From Bryum argenteum (lineage: Eukaryota > Streptophyta > Bryopsida > Bryales > Bryaceae), in the NCBI GenBank assembly GCA_037043015.1, contig CM073321.1:18349001-18413000 (forward strand): a stretch of 64,000 nt of DNA, in the 5' to 3' direction. The position numbers and the translations under genes are program-made. The first letter of the stretch is position 1. Every line of letters starts with the position of its first letter. Below are positions 49,232 to 60,649 of this stretch, piece after piece. Under the pieces are notes generated by a model, which saw nothing but the letters and a program-made list of their open reading frames with translations, did no database searches and had not been told where the DNA came from.

Positions 49232-50401
49232 TTGCCCTTTGTCCTATGTGCTTCTTGTTGGCTCCCATATTTCTATTTCCGCCATCCTATTGTTTCCTGA
49301 TTCCATGAATTTGTATTGCGCTGCCAGATGTAAATTTGGATGACGAAGCAATCAATGTTCGAGTCATGGATGATGTCACGCTTGAATGTTATCGCCATGA
49401 GCAGGTTCCATTGGTGGAGGAAACACTTAAAATCGCTGATGTCTCACATCCAGAGAATGTTCTTGCTGTCCGTGATGAGATAAATTGCACTCAGCAGTCA
49501 CTTGAGTCAATGGGTGTCCAAGTTGACTTAGAGGAGAGCAATTATGATAATAAGGTATATTCAAATCCACACACTCTGCTCTCACCCATGGCCTCGTTGG
49601 CATGTATTACATAATTCTGACCTTGAATTCACTGAATCAATGACGATAAATCCCCAGTAATTTTGTCGTGGTGCGTCGTTTTCTATCCAAGTCAACGACG
49701 CATCGGTCAATGATTTAATTTCTAGAGAAGGCATAAGTCGGGTTCCAAGGAAATCCTCCGGTACTTGGTTAAACGTTGTTCTTGACCTCAATGGTATCCT
49801 CTGCAATTGTACCCCATTTTGGGAAGCTAAAGGATACAGAAACCGTGACTTCCGTATTCACTCGGCCACGTTGCCAACCGAAGTGGGGAAGAAGCTTGTA
49901 TGGGTGAGGCCCAACTGTAAGGACTTCTTCTCTCAGGTGGCATCGTTTGCTACCATCACGGTTCGGAGTTTGATGATGAGAACAACCACAGAAGCCATTT
50001 GTGATTTTCTCTTTGGTCCTATAAACTCTATAAGGCCCCTACGAATTCTTGGTGAAGAAGACTGTGACATGATTCCCTTGGAACCTGGTGGGAGCTGACC
50101 TTTGTGCATGAAGGAACTGGGAACTCAGAAGTCTATCTTCCTTAAGACCTTGTCAGCTCATCTCTTCAATAGCTTTGATGGTTTTTATACAGAGGCTAAT
50201 ACGCTCATCATAGATGATAATCCGGTGAAGCACGTGCAAAATCAGCGTTAAAATGTTCTTTTACTACCATCTTGGTCTCACAAGGACAATAGGGCACACG
50301 AGGATTCTATTTTGTTAGATGAGGTTTTGCCGTATCTCTTAGAGCTTCATGAGTTTGACGGTTCCCTTAGCAAGTTTCGGGCATCGTATCAATTTGGACG
50401 T

Positions 50402-53400
50402 TGTCGTAACGTGTTTTCTCGATTTTCGCCCGGATAACCCTTTTATGTAGTAAAAGGGGTTTCCTAGACCAAACCCGAGTATTCGTCCACGGAGATCCTG
50501 TGAAGTGCAAGGACAACAAATTCCACCAGTCACCCAACCCGGATTTGCACTATCCGGGTATTTTTTAATCGCCCACGTGTTCTGTATCCTATCCTGGAAC
50601 GGGAGGACGGGGGGTTTATGGTTTAATTTAACCTCTGTATTCACCTAAGAGGGGTTTTCCCGGACTTAATTAAGTGGTGGGATTGGGCCACTCTTTCCGT
50701 TGATTATTGTGACCGGAAAGGTCACCGGATTCTTTCTCTCCGTACCTTGGTTAGGTACTTCCCTTACACCGCCCTCTACGCTCGAGACCCTAGATCAGCA
50801 CGTATGTCACTAAGGAGGTATCCGGTTCTCCTATTATCCGGTTATCACGACTCACTATCCGGGATAGTAGATCCCAGGTTACCGAAAGGGGGTGGTACTA
50901 CTGACCTGGAGTTCACCGCTGGCACCTACCGACAGCCTGCCTACCCGAACTCAGCGATCCAGGGGGACTCAACCGAGGGTTTTCTCGGGAGTCGGTTTAG
51001 TAACATGAATCCCTTCCTGGTTATTGTAATCCCGGACACTGAAGGGACAGGCCGGACTATACCCTAAGTGCGAGGTGCCGTTCGCCGGCCGCACTCCTCC
51101 CCTATCAGCTTTTCTTCCTACTTTACTTATCTCCGTTCATGGACGGAACCGCTCTCTCTTGCGCGGACAGCAAGGGTCTTTTGAACTTCGCAAAATCTCC
51201 AATCCAGCATGCAAGACAGGAAACAGGGAAGATTACCCACACACACACACAAGGGGGATGGGAGGAAGAAGCGTACTTGCGGCTGAATTAGGGTATTGTG
51301 AAAGGCACAAAAAGACCCCGAGGAAGTCTCCTCCCCTCGGCTAAGTAGCAGAAACTCCCTGGGCATCTCCAGAAGAGGACAAAATCCCGCGCTAGGAAAT
51401 CTTTCTAAATCTAACCCTGTCAGTGGTGCGCCGCTATTCTCCTACCCACATTAATACCACTAAGTCTAACCAACCTCGGTCAGAGGTATCCGCTAATAAC
51501 TACCTCGGTCTCGATCATCCCTCTTCTGCTTTGTGGACCGCACAACCTCGGGAGTCGCGGAAGTGCTGTCTACCCGCGCTTTTAGCTCGGACCGGGAGGT
51601 GATCTCCTCCTTCTCTCCCGTCTTGCCAGCTGTCGGAAAAGAGCCTCCGCCATTTACAATCTCCGTATCCACTGAAGGAGCGGCAGCTGAGGTATCCGGT
51701 AATACCTCCCCAGTTTCCGAGACATCCACCAGCTCTTCGGGAACGAGGGGGATGGTCTCCGAGGTGTGGGTTACCTCGGGGGAAGCCTCGTGGTCAGGAG
51801 ATCCTGACAAGGAGAATACCTCCCGCCCTTGGAGTGGTTGGAGTACCCCTCATCCCTGTCCGGGTTGTTGGGCAGCGGCCTTTACTTTTTCCCCTGGTTG
51901 GATAGTGGCCTCTGGAACGGAAGCAAGGCTCTCGTCCATGGAGTCCACAATCCGGTCCGGTGGGACGTCCGAGCCCGAGCTTCTACCGCTCTCCGGGAAT
52001 CCTCTCCTTCTTTAGGGAGTACGCCTCCCCTGGTCGCCTCCGCGCTCTCCTTATTCTCCTCGTGGAGGGAGGGTAGGGCCTCTGGTCCTGTTGAGACCTT
52101 CTCTGGACTTTGGACTGTTGGCTGAGCTGGCTCCTCCATTGCCACCGGGTCGGCGGATTCCTCCTCCTCGGCAAGGACAGCTACAGTTGTCTCGGGGATG
52201 GCCTGGGTAGGAGGGTTCCCGACTATCTCAAGTGGGGGTGTCTCCCCTGGAAGGCCCCGGACATCACCCCAATGAGGAGCCTCATCTTCTGGAGAGCCCC
52301 TTCTATCCGCTCCGTGGCCTTCTTCATGTAAGCGGCCATCAAAATTGGAAGATCCGACCCGGATGCCTGGAACAGGGCGTCAAAAAGCTGAGCCTTGAGC
52401 TGGGCCTCTCCGGGTGCGTACAGAAACTTTCTGAGCCCGAAAAGGTGCTGCCGAGCATACCCTTGCTATTTGGACAGCTCCTCCTCCAACTGCTTCTTCT
52501 CCCTCTCCTGTCGTAGGATGATGAGGGATCCTTCATTGACGCTAGTTCGGGCCTCTACAGCATCCCGGAAAAACTCCCGAATCATGTCCGGGTACCGCTC
52601 GATCTGGTTGGTCCGGAGTGCTACTGCTATCTTCCGCAGTGCCTTGTACATTTGAAGGTGCTCCTGCGTACATAACTGTAAGGCATGGGCGATGGGCTGC
52701 AGAGGATCGTCCTCCGTAATCCGGAATGGAGGCACGGAGAGGCTCGGATCATACTCTGGCCTCCTCAGGGTGAAGTCATCCCATCCTGGTAACCGGGCTG
52801 CGGCGGATGGAGCTGCGATCCCCTGTACCGAGGTAGTGTGGATGGGGGAGTGGTTGCCGGTCTCACCCTCGTCCTCTGACTCCGAGTCATCCTCCATTAC
52901 CTTCTTCCCCTTCCTCCTGGTGGCCCCCTCCCCAGACGATGTGGTCCACTGTACCGCCGGAATTGTCCTGGCAGCCGGCTCAAGGGGTCCGGCCCGAGCA
53001 ACAGGGGAAGCCGCAGGGGTTGGTGAAGTGTCCTCCCTGGGCTTGGTGAGTTTTCTCCGGACTCGGGGTCGAGGACTTTCGGAGGGGAGGTCCGCCTTCT
53101 TCTTCTTTGTGTATTTCGGTTCCCCCCACTCCATTCCTCCCGCAGCTGTGGGTTGTCCGGGAACTTCGATCGGACTATCTGCCAAATGAAGGACTTCAAT
53201 GGGGATTTCCCCAATCTGCACCTCCCTTGTCGGGGTCTGCACTTCCCCGGTAGGGTCAGCTGGTTGTGGGGCTCTCTTGGCCTCGGTATCTCTTGGCTGC
53301 AGCTCGGCCCCTACCTCCTGTTCTCCTGGAAGGGGGGAGGAGTCAGTGCCCCCGAATCGGAGGACTCGTCCTGACTTCCTCCGGCGTAGGACAAGGAGCT

Positions 53401-54541
53401 CCTCTCTGTCACTGTCATTCCCCTGTACAGGCTGCAGGGGTGGTGGGGAGGCAATTACGGGAGCTGGAGGAGTCGCCATGGCTACCGGCGAGACTTCCCC
53501 TACTCCGGGCAAAGTCGGACCTTGATGGCTGGGCCCGGGTGCAGCTACCCTCCGGGTTGCCATCCTGTGGGTGGTGGCTGGCCGGGGTGGAATGCCTCTC
53601 TCCGCCATTGGTATGGCTGCTCCCCCAGCATCGGGTCCTGGTGCTCCTCCATCTCCAGGCCCGGGCGCACCTGGTCCTGTCCTCCCAGGTCCCTGCGATC
53701 CTGGCGGTGCTGGTGGTGGAGGTGGAGGGAGTGCCCCTACTTCGGGGGCAGGCACCCTGGGGAGGAGCCTGGCAGCAGCGGGGACTCCTACCTCGGGGAT
53801 CTCTTCCCCGGGAAACATGTCTCTCCTTCCCTCCATGAGCATCCGGAGAAGCGTTATCTCCCCCGGGTTGAGGCACTCGTAGTGCGCGTACAGGTGGTAC
53901 ATGAATTGCGCCAGGGGACAACCCTTCGCACTGGTGGTCTTCTTCGAAGCCCGGATGATCACCTCCTTGAGGATGTATCCCCGTCCCACTCGCTTCCGGC
54001 CCAGGTAGGACTCCATGATCGCCTTCAGGAGCCTGTTCGAGACGAACTGGGGCTTCTCCGGGCTGAGGATCGGGGCCAGGAACCTGAGCAAACGCCGCTC
54101 TTGAGCATTCACGCAATCCTCCACTCGGTACCCATCGTGCTCGTGCGCTGGGTTGTGGAACATCCCACCGAGGGAGGGATCATTCCGCACTTGTATGTAC
54201 CCGGTGGAGGAATCCGGGAAGCCGTAAGTCGCCCTCCAACACGCCTCCTGCCAAAAATGCGGCTTGGCCCGGACAGGGTTGTCTGTAGCTACCGGACTGG
54301 CACGTAGAGCTGAACCCGGACTTGGTAGCAACCTTAAACAAAAATTTAAAAAAATTTGCTATTCTTTACTCTGTCTACTAAGCCTAAGGCCATTCCCGGG
54401 TAAGCTGGCCCTCAGTTGGACTATTCCTATCCCTTCATTACCCGGGTACGCCGTTATAAGGGCTTTTTTTTCGTCAATCATGCTATTAATAACCATTTCC
54501 CGGATCCAATTGGGGCCAAAGAGAAAAATTAGGTTTTGACA
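50402..54541 (-). mobile_element. Element B: nested gag-like element
   Basis: It begins TGTCGTAACGTG (50,402) and ends GGTTTTGACA (54,541). The flanks are GACGT on the left and GACGC on the right, a 5-bp target duplication with one C/T change. Excision restores the phosphatase-like frame (CAA TTT GGA CGC GCC ATG). It is 4,140 bp. It carries a minus-strand gag-like gene (54,331-52,466, continuing as broken coiled coil to ~51,493) and about 1.0-1.1 kb of non-coding sequence at its 3' side (50,402-51,490). No long terminal repeats were found. The minus-strand start TGTCAAAACCTAATTTTTC resembles that of A (TGTCGGACCCTGTTTTTTC). Confidence 0.8.
51493..54331 (-). pseudogene. Gag-like/Pro-rich/coiled-coil protein of element B
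   Basis: The longest open frame is 54,331-52,466, 621 codons from a TTG; the frame is probably entered by splicing behind TTTGTTTAAG. Residues ~25-170 form the N-terminal domain shared with A and D: WRATYGFPDSSTGYI, then DGYRVEDCVNAQERRLLRFLAP, then FMYHLYAHYECL. A ~330-residue low-complexity region rich in Pro, Gly, Ala and Glu follows. Its high G/C is unlike the neighbourhood. A coiled coil (LRKIAVALRTNQIERYPDM to RQEREKKQLEEELSK) ends at TAG 52,466. The coiled-coil homology to A (for example LLMAAYMKKATERIEGALQKM-type sequence) continues past that stop to about 52,270, and Ser/Glu-rich sequence follows to 51,493. It lacks protease, RT and integrase, so it is a structural protein at most. 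Antisense frames across 51.5-54.3 kb are shadows of its G/C richness. Confidence 0.6.
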
Positions 54542-54853
54542 GACGCGCCATGTTATATGATGATTGTGCATCATTAGATCTGTATAATGATATACAAAAG
54601 GCATTAATAGAATGATTTTTTTTTTTTCTATTGTCGGGTAGTTTTTGACGCTTTGGTTTAATTTTAACTCGTTTCTTAGAATGTGAAGCTCCTGTAGTAG
54701 ATTAGTGGGACTTTTCATATGTTTGTGAATTTTCATTTTGTGAATAATTATGAAGACAATGTGATTTTTAGTTTTTCTTAAGACAAGCCTCTCCTGCATG
54801 AATTTTATGTACTCTAATAAATTGATGATTTGTTTGGAATTTTGTTGAAATAG

Positions 54854-55636
54854 ATTACGCAGGGTGATTGTCGTGCTTCTTTGGATTCTTTGATGAATGC
54901 TGCGGATTTCGAGCCTTCGCTTCGGAGTAGAGGACGATTATTGCAGTCTGCTGAAACGGCTCAATCTACCATGGATTTTTCGACAATGGCGGTAGAAGAT
55001 GGAGTAGTTAATAGCCCTGTCACTAAGTCATCACCTCCGAAAGTGATGCAATCCGCTTCCCCACTGTCGCCTCCTACAGTAAATCATAATGGTTCTCCTC
55101 TTCAAATTACATGTACACCTACGAAGCGTATGTTGTACGACATTGACGTGAATATTTCTGATGATGTTTTTGTAAAGGTTTGTTTCTTCATCCCTTGAGA
55201 AGTTACTCCAGTGTGTCCATTTTATGCTTTGAGTTAAGTGTTTGCAAGAACGAATAACTATTTTTAGATCTACTGCTGTACACTCTAATACGTTAGACAA
55301 TTTTTAGACATCGGACTCATATCCTACCTATTGCTCGTATGTATCTATTAGCTCGTTCACTTATAAGAAATGTCGTTGTTTTATTTTGTTCAGGATCGTG
55401 TTTTGGAGAGTCCAAAACCATGTCCTTCGAAGTCCACGGAACAAGGAGCAATCAAGCCTTCGTCAGAAAACCGCTGCCACTCGCTACGTAAGTCAAGTAT
55501 TGAGGACCGGCGTCGCGAAAGACTGCAACGCCTTCTTAATAGTCCATTGATGCAAGACAGTGATTCTAGCTGGACACGTCGGCGTCAACGAGCATTCATT
55601 CAATCTCGTATTGTCGCTTATGGTAGAACTCCGTAG
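54854..55636 (+). pseudogene. Two terminal exons of an element-encoded protein of unknown function
   Basis: Exon 54,854-55,177 (acceptor AAATAG, donor AAGGTTTG) joins in phase to exon 55,394-55,636 (acceptor TTGTTCAG) and ends at TAG. The first exon is Ser/Thr/Pro-rich (for example SAETAQSTMDFSTMAVEDG). The second is strongly basic (SSIEDRRRERLQRLLNSP, RRRQRAFIQSRIVAYG), suggesting a nuclear or nucleic-acid-binding C-terminus. A broken inverted copy lies in 29,587-30,442. These exons may be the 3' end of the phosphatase-like transcript or a separate gene. I do not recognise a domain. Both exons are open here, but upstream exons are broken, hence the pseudogene label. Confidence 0.45.
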
Positions 55637-55912
55637 TAGTTACATCTATTAGCTATAGAAGTAATTATGTACAGATTTGATAGTCATCACTCTTGTATAA
55701 CATATTTTGTGAATCATGATTGATATTTACAAGCAAATAAACGGAATATTCTTTTATTCCCATCCTTTTTCTATGGTTTGTTCACAGCGATGTCTCTATT
55801 TGCATATATTCATATCATGTTTGATGCATGATCTAGTACTTTATGCTTAACATTGTACAATATTTTAGATGATTCACTACTCTTAAATCTCCCAAAGTCC
55901 TGCATATTTCTC

Positions 55913-55932
55913 AATATAACGAATATGGGGTT
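55913..55932 (-). repeat. Right terminal inverted repeat of the large element
   Basis: Inverse of 30,443-30,462, 20 of 20 bases. The next bases outside (ACAAGTTGGC) do not repeat the left flank. Confidence 0.75.
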
Positions 55933-56369
55933 ACAAGTTGGCAACAAGTTCACCTTCTGTAAAGCTTACCTTGACGGATTCAAAAAGTGTGTAATTTGGA
56001 GAAAAGAAAATCTAGTTTGAGCATTATTTTTTTCTTATTCTTGCGATGCTCGGTGTTGCGATTGGGTGTTATATTATTGATCTATTTCTAGATTAGATTG
56101 TGTGGCGTATGGTTTGAATCTTGGTTATAGATTCTTTAAGTTTTATGACAACTTCCAGTCACGTATGTGGTATTTGGAAGTCATATAACACCCTCATGTC
56201 ATTTGCATCACTATCGCTTGTAATAAATATGGTTGTCTTCTCTTATGTGACTTTCTTTCAGTGATATTTTATTGCACAAAGGTATGCAGATTTCAGTATG
56301 TCAAGTGGCATGCAATGTGGTGCAGAATTGTATTGTCATAGCCTCGAATAGATCCTTGTCCCCCTGAAC

Positions 56370-59300
56370 TTGTGTTTTGGTTCCTTACAGACAATGGAAC
56401 AAGAGGAACTCCATAACTTAAAGCATCTACAATTATGGCAAGAGGAAGAGATTCAAGCGGATACCTTGCGATTAACAAAATACCCATGTCCATGCACAGA
56501 ATGTGCAGGAGGGAAAGTTCTTGATCGAGCCACAATTTGGAAGCATCTTAGTAGTCGAAAAAGGGACCCTATAATACAGCGTTGATCTTGGTAAGTGATT
56601 GCAACCAACGACTCCTTCTAAATTAAATTGATGTGGATCTATGTACAGTTTTAGACTTTAAAAGTTTGTGTACCCAAATTATGTAGACTTGGTGGCGACC
56701 CATTGTCAGATCAACATGTTTAAAATCACTGACAACATTCTTAAGTCAAAAAGAGCCCCCCGATCACGCCATATCCACGCCTACATCCGCAAGAGTGAGT
56801 CGTTTGTAGAATTGGCATTCAGATGTGTATGATGGACAATGGTGTGACGGACCCATTCCAAAGCTAACAGGATTCTCATATTGGAAAAGGGATTGGGAAG
56901 TGAAAGTGTCCAAATTTGGCTTCATGGGTTAGGGTCTGTTTGCAATGCAACCTGCCAAAGAGGGTGAGGAACTGCTTCCTTTTGTACGACCAAAATACAC
57001 CTCCGCGGAATACAAAACATTGAGCAAGGCACACCCTCAAATAAAGTCGTACGTGATGCGTGCGGAGTTAGACTTGTACATTGACGGAGATGTACTGAAA
57101 GGGAATGTAGCTGGATTCATCAATAGTTCCATTGGGCGTAGGGAGATAGAAAATGTTGTGTGGGAGTTTTGCATGTTCCCTAAACCGTGGAACACTTTGG
57201 AATGGGGATATGTGATTACCATAGCAACAAGGGACATCTGGGCAGGAGAAGAACTCTAAGCACATTACTCAATACAACAAGGCAGCATTGGCAAACGAGT
57301 AAATGTAATGAAAGACTAGTTGAGGCTTGAACGGCAGAATTACAATCGTTGCATGTCCATGACTAGTATATTACTCATAGTATAACTAGTATATTAGTCG
57401 ATTTTTCTTCAAGATGACTACAAGCAGTCACTATTCCCTATTGTAATGCCATTATCCTTCTCATCATGACGGAGTTGATGTTGTCTTCGTTGAAGCTTCA
57501 CATTGTCCGGAGGATGGCTTCTTAGTGAGTGGCAACGAAGGTAGCGATGACGATGCACAGAAAAACAACGACCATATGGAATTAAGAGGGACAACCACGA
57601 ACATCATTGACGCTAGCGGTATTGCCGTGGACGCCCTATTACGCAAAGCAAAGACTCCACTTTATGTCGGGAGCTCTTCCAACCGTCTGACCACCACGGT
57701 CATGCTACTTGTTTGTTGCAGCACATTTGGTGTGCCAAACAATTTTGTGGACGAGTTGTTGAAGTTATTGCAGGAGACAATATTGCCCAAAGGCAACACA
57801 TTACCAAATACATTTTACGCGGCAAAGTGTTTGTTAATGAAGTTGGGATTGTCCTACGACTCTATACATGCATATAGAGATGGGTGTTGTTTATTTCGGA
57901 AAGATTCGGAGGATGCAATAGAGTGCCCAGTTTGCCACAAATCCCGGTATGCTGACTACTCTAAAAGAATACCTGTCAAAGTATTGAGACACTTTCCATT
58001 GGTTCCTTGTTTGCGAAGAATGTACAGTTGTTCGCGGTTGGCGAAGCTCATGAAGTGGCACACATGTAGAAAATGCAAGGACAAGGTGATGAGATCCGTG
58101 GTTGACTCAAAGGTATGGAACCACGTGAATAATAGATGGCCGGAGTTTGCAAACGAAGAACGGATTGTTAGGCTAGGCTTGTCACTAGACCATGTGAACC
58201 CGTTTCAAAACCAAAGCCTTAGCCACTCAACATGGCCTGTCGTCATGCTAAACTACAATCTTCCCCCTTGGCTAGTGACCGAATACTTCTTTCTGATGCT
58301 CACGTTACTTACACCCGGAAAAGAAAGTGTGACAGGTAAAAACGTGGATGTATACCTAGCACCATTAAATGAGGAGCTACAAGAGCTATGGGAAGGGACC
58401 GATTGCGTAGATGGATCACAACAAAAAACCGGTGACAATATATTCAAGCTTTGAGGTATGTTATTGTGGACGGTGAACGACTTTCCGGCATATGAACTGG
58501 TTTCTGGCTAAGTCACAAAAGGACATAAGGCATGTCCCGTGTGTGGACCCAACATAGTAACGCGGCGCTCAAAAGCGCTCAAGAAGAATGTCTACCTTGG
58601 CCACAGACAATATTTGCCAATGGAGCACCAATGGAGGCGAGAAAGGGTCAATTTTAATGGCCAACCGAATATGAGACCTCCTCCACGAAGGATGAGCGGT
58701 TGAGAGCACTTGCAATTTGCAAATGAGCAACAACAATGGACGGCAAACAACTCTGCAAATGAAAGAGGACAGACCCCAGACCCAATACATGAACACGGAG
58801 TGAAGGGAAGGACATGTCTCTTTCACCTTCGGTACTAGAAAGTACGTGTATCTAACGCAGTGTTGTAGTGTGACATGACTGTACGTAGTGATTTTATGGG
58901 TAGCATGTCTATATGCAGTGATATGATGAGGAATGTGACTATATATAATGATAATGAACTATATGGAATCTAATTTGTGACTGGGTGGAGCCAGTGTACA
59001 GGATCTTCTGATTCGACACACGTAGGATGTCATGCACTGTGAAAAAAACATTGCCAAGAATATCATGAAGACCATATTTGGAGAGAAAGATACACTTGCA
59101 GCCCGCCTTGATATGAAGGAAGCGCGGATACACAAACATCTTCGGCTTGTACGCGGTAAAAAACACGGCAGCGTTACGTTACTTCGTTCATCATACGTTC
59201 TTACAAAAGAAGAGCGACAAGTCTTTGTAGACCAAGTTTGTTCCTTGCTAACCCCTACTCAATACGTCGGACAGGTAAAGAAGGACGTCAGCATGGACGG

Positions 59301-60351
59301 GCAAATCAAAGACCTTAAATCACATGACTACCATGTTCTTCCGCAAGTGTTGCCACTATTTGTGCGCACTACAATGACCAAGGAAGTCCGTACGAAAATA
59401 ATAATGTTGAGCCGGGTATTTCGGCTGATATGTGCTAAGTCCATTGATGCCAAGGCAATAGAAGATATGAGATGCGAAGCGGCCATTTTATTATGTATGT
59501 TGGAGAAGGAGTTCCCGCCGTCATTCTTTGACATTATGAGCTACTTGGTTATCCACCTTGTAGAGGAAGTTGAAATATGTGGACCCTTGCATACTCGATG
59601 GATGTACCCTATAGAGAGGTACTTGAAGGCTACGTTCAAAATCGATGTCAACAAGAAGGCAGCATAGCTGAAGACTACACTATAGTAAAAGCACTCGGAT
59701 TTTGCACCAAGTATATGCAAAAGTATACGACTACTACACGAAGAGTGTGGGATAATAAAGAAGACTCGTCCATGTACGACAAGATCCTAGAAGGCAACGA
59801 GTGTCCACGCCGACTGTCATTGACCTTCGAGGATAGATTCACAAGTTTGTAGTGACTAATGCAGCACCATTGGAGGATTGGCGCAGGTGAGTTTGCATGC
59901 AAAAAAGGATTACGTGGATTATGACTCCGACTACACTCACTGTAATTGTAACCACCGATATTGATGATTATCATGACTACCTTCAGTGATGTCAGTGGCA
60001 GCCCCCTATATGTTGGCGTTTGCTTCCGGTGACATAAGTGATTGCCAAGAGTGATGGCAACGACTATACTTAGTTATGTAGTTGTTGCAACGAGCCTCCA
60101 CAAGTGGCTATAAATTACATTCTACTCTCATAAAATTTTCTTAAGGTGTCATTGACCATACAGAACTCTTCTATCATACAGGCGACACCTAGATTTGGAT
60201 GTCTTACCGCGGACACCTATTCTCGTTGGTGCAGTGGAAGTAGCCCCAGAGGTGGTTGCCAAAGCATTAGATCACCTTAGCCAAGATGACACATCCGTAG
60301 ATGACTTAGAATATTGTGACTTGGAGCACGATTCAGACTCTATTCAATCAT
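56370..60351 (+). pseudogene. CACTA (En/Spm) transposase: Transpos_assoc-like, TNP2 and DUF4218 parts, fragmented
   Basis: Rightward and broken by stops and shifts. (1) 56,398-56,585: KYPCPCTECAGGKVLDRATIWKHL, a Cys/His segment like the Transpos_assoc zinc domain. (2) 57,470-~58,840: TNP2 transposase, with PLYVGSSSN, LPKGNTLPNTFYAAKCLL, a zinc-ribbon-like ECPVCHKSRYA, LGLSLDHVNPFQNQSLSHSTWPV (first acidic position), YNLPPWL and VDVYLAPL. It continues past a TGA at ~58,453 as LLWTVNDFPAYELVSG and YLGHRQYLPMEHQWRR. (3) 59,000-59,667, continued in another frame to 59,852: DUF4218, DVMHCEKNIAKNIMKTIFG, LKSHDYHVLPQVLPLFVR, FPPSFFDIMSYLVIHLVEE, TRWMYPIERYLK. (4) 60,188-60,351: an acidic tail, less certain. 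The family mobilises CACTA elements; termini were not found here. A SET-domain pseudogene lies between parts 1 and 2. Confidence 0.8.
56830..57310 (+). pseudogene. SET-domain protein fragment inside the CACTA transposase region
   Basis: Conceptual translation around 56,845-57,300 gives a SET-domain-like order. VKVSKFGFMG-stop-GLFAMQPAKEGEELLPF resembles the SET-N start (GxGLFA..x..G). GNVAGFINSS (~57,105) corresponds to the GNxARFxNHS pseudoknot block. ITIATRDIWAGEEL-stop-AHYS (~57,215-57,265) corresponds to the final A..DIxxGEExxxxY block. Stops at ~56,928 and 57,257-57,259 show that it is broken, and the usual NHSC Cys is absent. SET domains are lysine methyltransferases acting on histones and other proteins. 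It may be captured host sequence carried by the CACTA element or a separate insertion. Confidence 0.6.
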
Positions 60352-60649
60352 AGACAGTTTTACACATTCCAATCGTTCACCATATATATATACACATATA
60401 TTTACATGTGCAAACACAATGACCAAATACTTATTGGATCTATATCATCACAACTGTCCATTCATGCATGATAGGCCATGTCTAGTACAAATAAAAATGC
60501 AATTTAATGTAAACAGAAAACGCATATAACTGTGCAAACTATATGATCAATCTTTTAGAGTTTACGATAGTTTAGAGTCACGTCGTATATTAAAGTACTA
60601 TAATACAACCCTTATACAAACTAAGAGTTTCTCATGCGACTAAACCTAA
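60352..60649. other. AT-rich gap between CACTA remnant and element D
   Basis: No gene is visible. It contains TATATA-rich sequence (60,385-60,410). It ends at TAAACCTAA, just before the presumed start of element D. Confidence 0.4.

Larger units (their letters stand above)
49328..54622 (+). pseudogene. FCP1/NIF-type HAD phosphatase-like gene, interrupted by element B
   Basis: The first exon is 49,328-~49,555. The second runs from ~49,659 to 50,401 and resumes at 54,542 after element B. The fold resembles the FCP1 homology (NLI-interacting factor) domain. Motif 1 is LNVVLDLNGILC (~49,765-49,800), with N for the usual second Asp. It is followed by KLVWVRPNCKDFFSQVASFATITV (motif 2 region, ~49,890-49,960). 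Motif 3 is NTLIIDDNPVKHVQN (~50,200-50,240), and after it come SWSHKDNRAHEDS and LPYLLELHEF. FCP1-type enzymes dephosphorylate Ser residues, for example in the RNA polymerase II tail; the substrate here is unknown. Stops at ~50,097 and ~50,250 break it. Joining QFGR to AMLYDDC across element B restores the frame and ends at TGA 54,620-54,622. Confidence 0.6.
30443..55932. mobile_element. Large composite DNA element with DUF7869-like, ParB/methylase-like and FCP1-like genes and palindrome clusters
   Basis: The limits are a perfect 20-bp inverted repeat, AACCCCATATTCGTTATATT at 30,443-30,462 and its inverse at 55,913-55,932. Length is 25,490 bp, or about 17.9 kb after subtracting nested elements A and B. 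The left arm is transcribed leftward (DUF7869-like gene) and the right arm rightward (ParB/methylase-like and FCP1-like genes). The 27-bp palindrome occurs only inside these limits, in both arms, which ties the arms together. A second copy of the right end lies at 29,587-30,442. I see no clear target duplication: the left flank ends ATGATTTA and the right flank begins ACAAGTTG. All genes carry stops, so this copy is probably dead. That it is one element is an inference; two adjacent related elements are possible. Confidence 0.6.

Noticed and set aside
53266-54307. Long plus-strand open frames across 52.7-54.3 kb
   Set aside because: They are shadows of the G/C-rich gag-like gene on the minus strand; only the minus-strand product matches elements A, D and E.
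50397-54546. A perfect 5-bp duplication around element B
   Set aside because: The flanks are GACGT and GACGC, so one base differs. Borders are supported mainly by the restored reading frame.
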